5,648 bases of DNA from Candidatus Atribacteria bacterium 1244-E10-H5-B2 (GTDB taxonomy: Bacteria; Atribacterota; JS1; SB-45; 34-128), in the NCBI GenBank assembly GCA_003575245.1, contig NMQN01000416.1, forward strand, positions 1 to 5,648, given 5' to 3'. Positions 4,875-5,648 of the stretch are shown piece after piece. The notes beneath the pieces were generated by a model that ran no database searches, had not been told where the DNA came from, and worked only from the letters and a program-made list of their open reading frames with translations. Every line of letters begins with the position of its first letter. The first letter of the stretch is position 1. The position numbers were made by a program, and so were the translations under genes.

Positions 4875-5648
4875 ATTTGATTGTAGCGTTCCGGCAATAA
4901 GTGGCTCCTATCTATTTCATCATCAAAATCATCATCGCTTTCGATCCACCTACGCCTCTGTTCTTCCCTCGCTTCCTTAGATGTCATATGGTCCGGTTCG
5001 TCTAGCCACCTAACCCGAGCTCCTCCGGTGTCCAAATTCACCGCCTTGATACAAGCCATGGCCAGGCTAACTGCCAGGTCTATCCGATCACTTTGTTTGG
5101 ATTTGATAAGTCGAAAACCCCGAGCTGATTCTTTGGCGATACTTTTTAGGATATGATCCCTGACCTCCCTATCCCGGTATGCTACTAAATTACGCCCTTT
5201 GATTAGGCTATAAAGGTTTTCTCCTGCCTCTATCAGCCTGTCGCTGGTCTGCGGAAATTCGACCATTTTTAGCCCCAATTTCGCTAGGCTTACGCCACTC
5301 CTGTGAAATTGATAGGGGTCATAATTAAAAGAAACTACATTATATATTTTATGCGATTCCTTCAAATATGCTTCAACGGTCTCCTCAATATCAATCTTAT
5401 GTGTCTTCGTGGGTACCCAACACTTATGCAGACCAAGAACAACCCGACCGCCTTCCCGGTATACCCCTACAACCGAGCTACTATCATGTGCGTAGCCAAT
5501 ATCAACCCCGATACTTAGCTGACCTTTGAAGCCTGGTAAAATAGGTCGCAAGTTATTATCGATACAAGCGTCCCACATCTCCGGAGATACGAAGGCACTT
5601 TCGCTTGAAGTCCAGCGGTTTTCATGGAGCCTGAGGTATGTATTGGGG
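4871..5648 (-). CDS. terL: Phage terminase large subunit, C-terminal nuclease part (5' end outside window)
   Basis: The packaging motor subunit pumps DNA into the prohead with an N-terminal ATPase and cuts the concatemer with a C-terminal RNase H-like nuclease. Only about 258 C-terminal residues are visible. The frame stays open to the window edge, and the residues before the first internal ATG (5578) read YLRLHENRW then SESAFVSPE. This matches the linker of terminases, so that ATG is not the start. The nuclease acidic residues are recognisable: Asp in GVDIGYAHDS (visible residue about 49), Asp in FNYDP (about 110), and SDRIDLAVSLAMA (about 187-190). A basic then acidic tail (REEQRRRW, ESDDDFDDE) ends the protein. 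The ATPase Walker motifs are outside the window. The stop codon lies inside the -35 box of the next gene's promoter. The fold call rests on these motifs; the packaging type (cos or pac) cannot be told. Confidence 0.93.
   Translation of the reverse strand, partial: PNTYLRLHENRWTSSESAFVSPEMWDACIDNNLRPILPGFKGQLSIGVDIGYAHDSSSVVGVYREGGRVVLGLHKCWVPTKTHKIDIEETVEAYLKESHKIYNVVSFNYDPYQFHRSGVSLAKLGLKMVEFPQTSDRLIEAGENLYSLIKGRNLVAYRDREVRDHILKSIAKESARGFRLIKSKQSDRIDLAVSLAMACIKAVNLDTGGARVRWLDEPDHMTSKEAREEQRRRWIESDDDFDDEIDRSHLLPERYNQI

Noticed and set aside
4698..5518. Plus-strand open frames opposite the HTH and terminase genes
   Set aside because: No start signals and no plausible domains; the opposite frames are well supported.

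Overview
The window looks like part of an AT-rich bacterial prophage or phage-derived element. Every convincing gene lies on the minus strand, so the functional order runs from high to low coordinates. The host is probably a low-GC bacterium, perhaps of the Firmicutes/Clostridia type. This rests on the AT-rich DNA, clear AGGAGG-type ribosome binding sites, TTG and GTG starts, and sigma-70 promoters. The taxon cannot be fixed from the sequence.

Layout from right to left. (1) 5648-4871: C-terminal part of a large terminase subunit, carrying its nuclease domain and cut by the window edge. (2) A near-perfect sigma-70 promoter (4874-4847) overlaps the terminase stop codon and drives a small excisionase/MerR-like DNA-binding protein with a helical tail (4803-4369). 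(3) About 340 non-coding bases (4030-4368) are packed with inverted repeats: two GGGGGCA/TGCCCCC stem-loops, a 12-bp outer stem enclosing inner hairpins, and palindromes just before the next gene. (4) 4029-2791: HK97-fold major capsid protein. (5) A terminator-like hairpin (2746-2790) ends the capsid gene. (6) 2641-1760: winged-helix replication-initiator-like protein. Its linker-coding DNA holds a dense repeat cluster (2187-2242) that looks like an internal replication origin. (7) 1657-631: a Toprim-domain protein related to topoisomerase VI subunit A, split into two overlapping reading frames. (8) Two small genes, a 35-residue membrane protein (571-464) and a 52-residue acidic protein (441-283). 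(9) 282-1: non-coding, with hairpins and a strong leftward promoter at the left edge that must serve genes outside the window.

Reading of the whole: packaging and capsid genes sit directly next to a replication module. No portal, prohead protease, head-tail connector or tail gene lies between terminase and capsid or directly after capsid. This could be a rearranged or decayed prophage, a capsid-encoding phage satellite, or a phage lineage with an unusual gene order. The strongest points for follow-up are the origin-like repeats in the initiator gene, the frameshifted Toprim gene, the self-promoted regulator inserted between terminase and capsid, and the structured intergenic region before the capsid gene.
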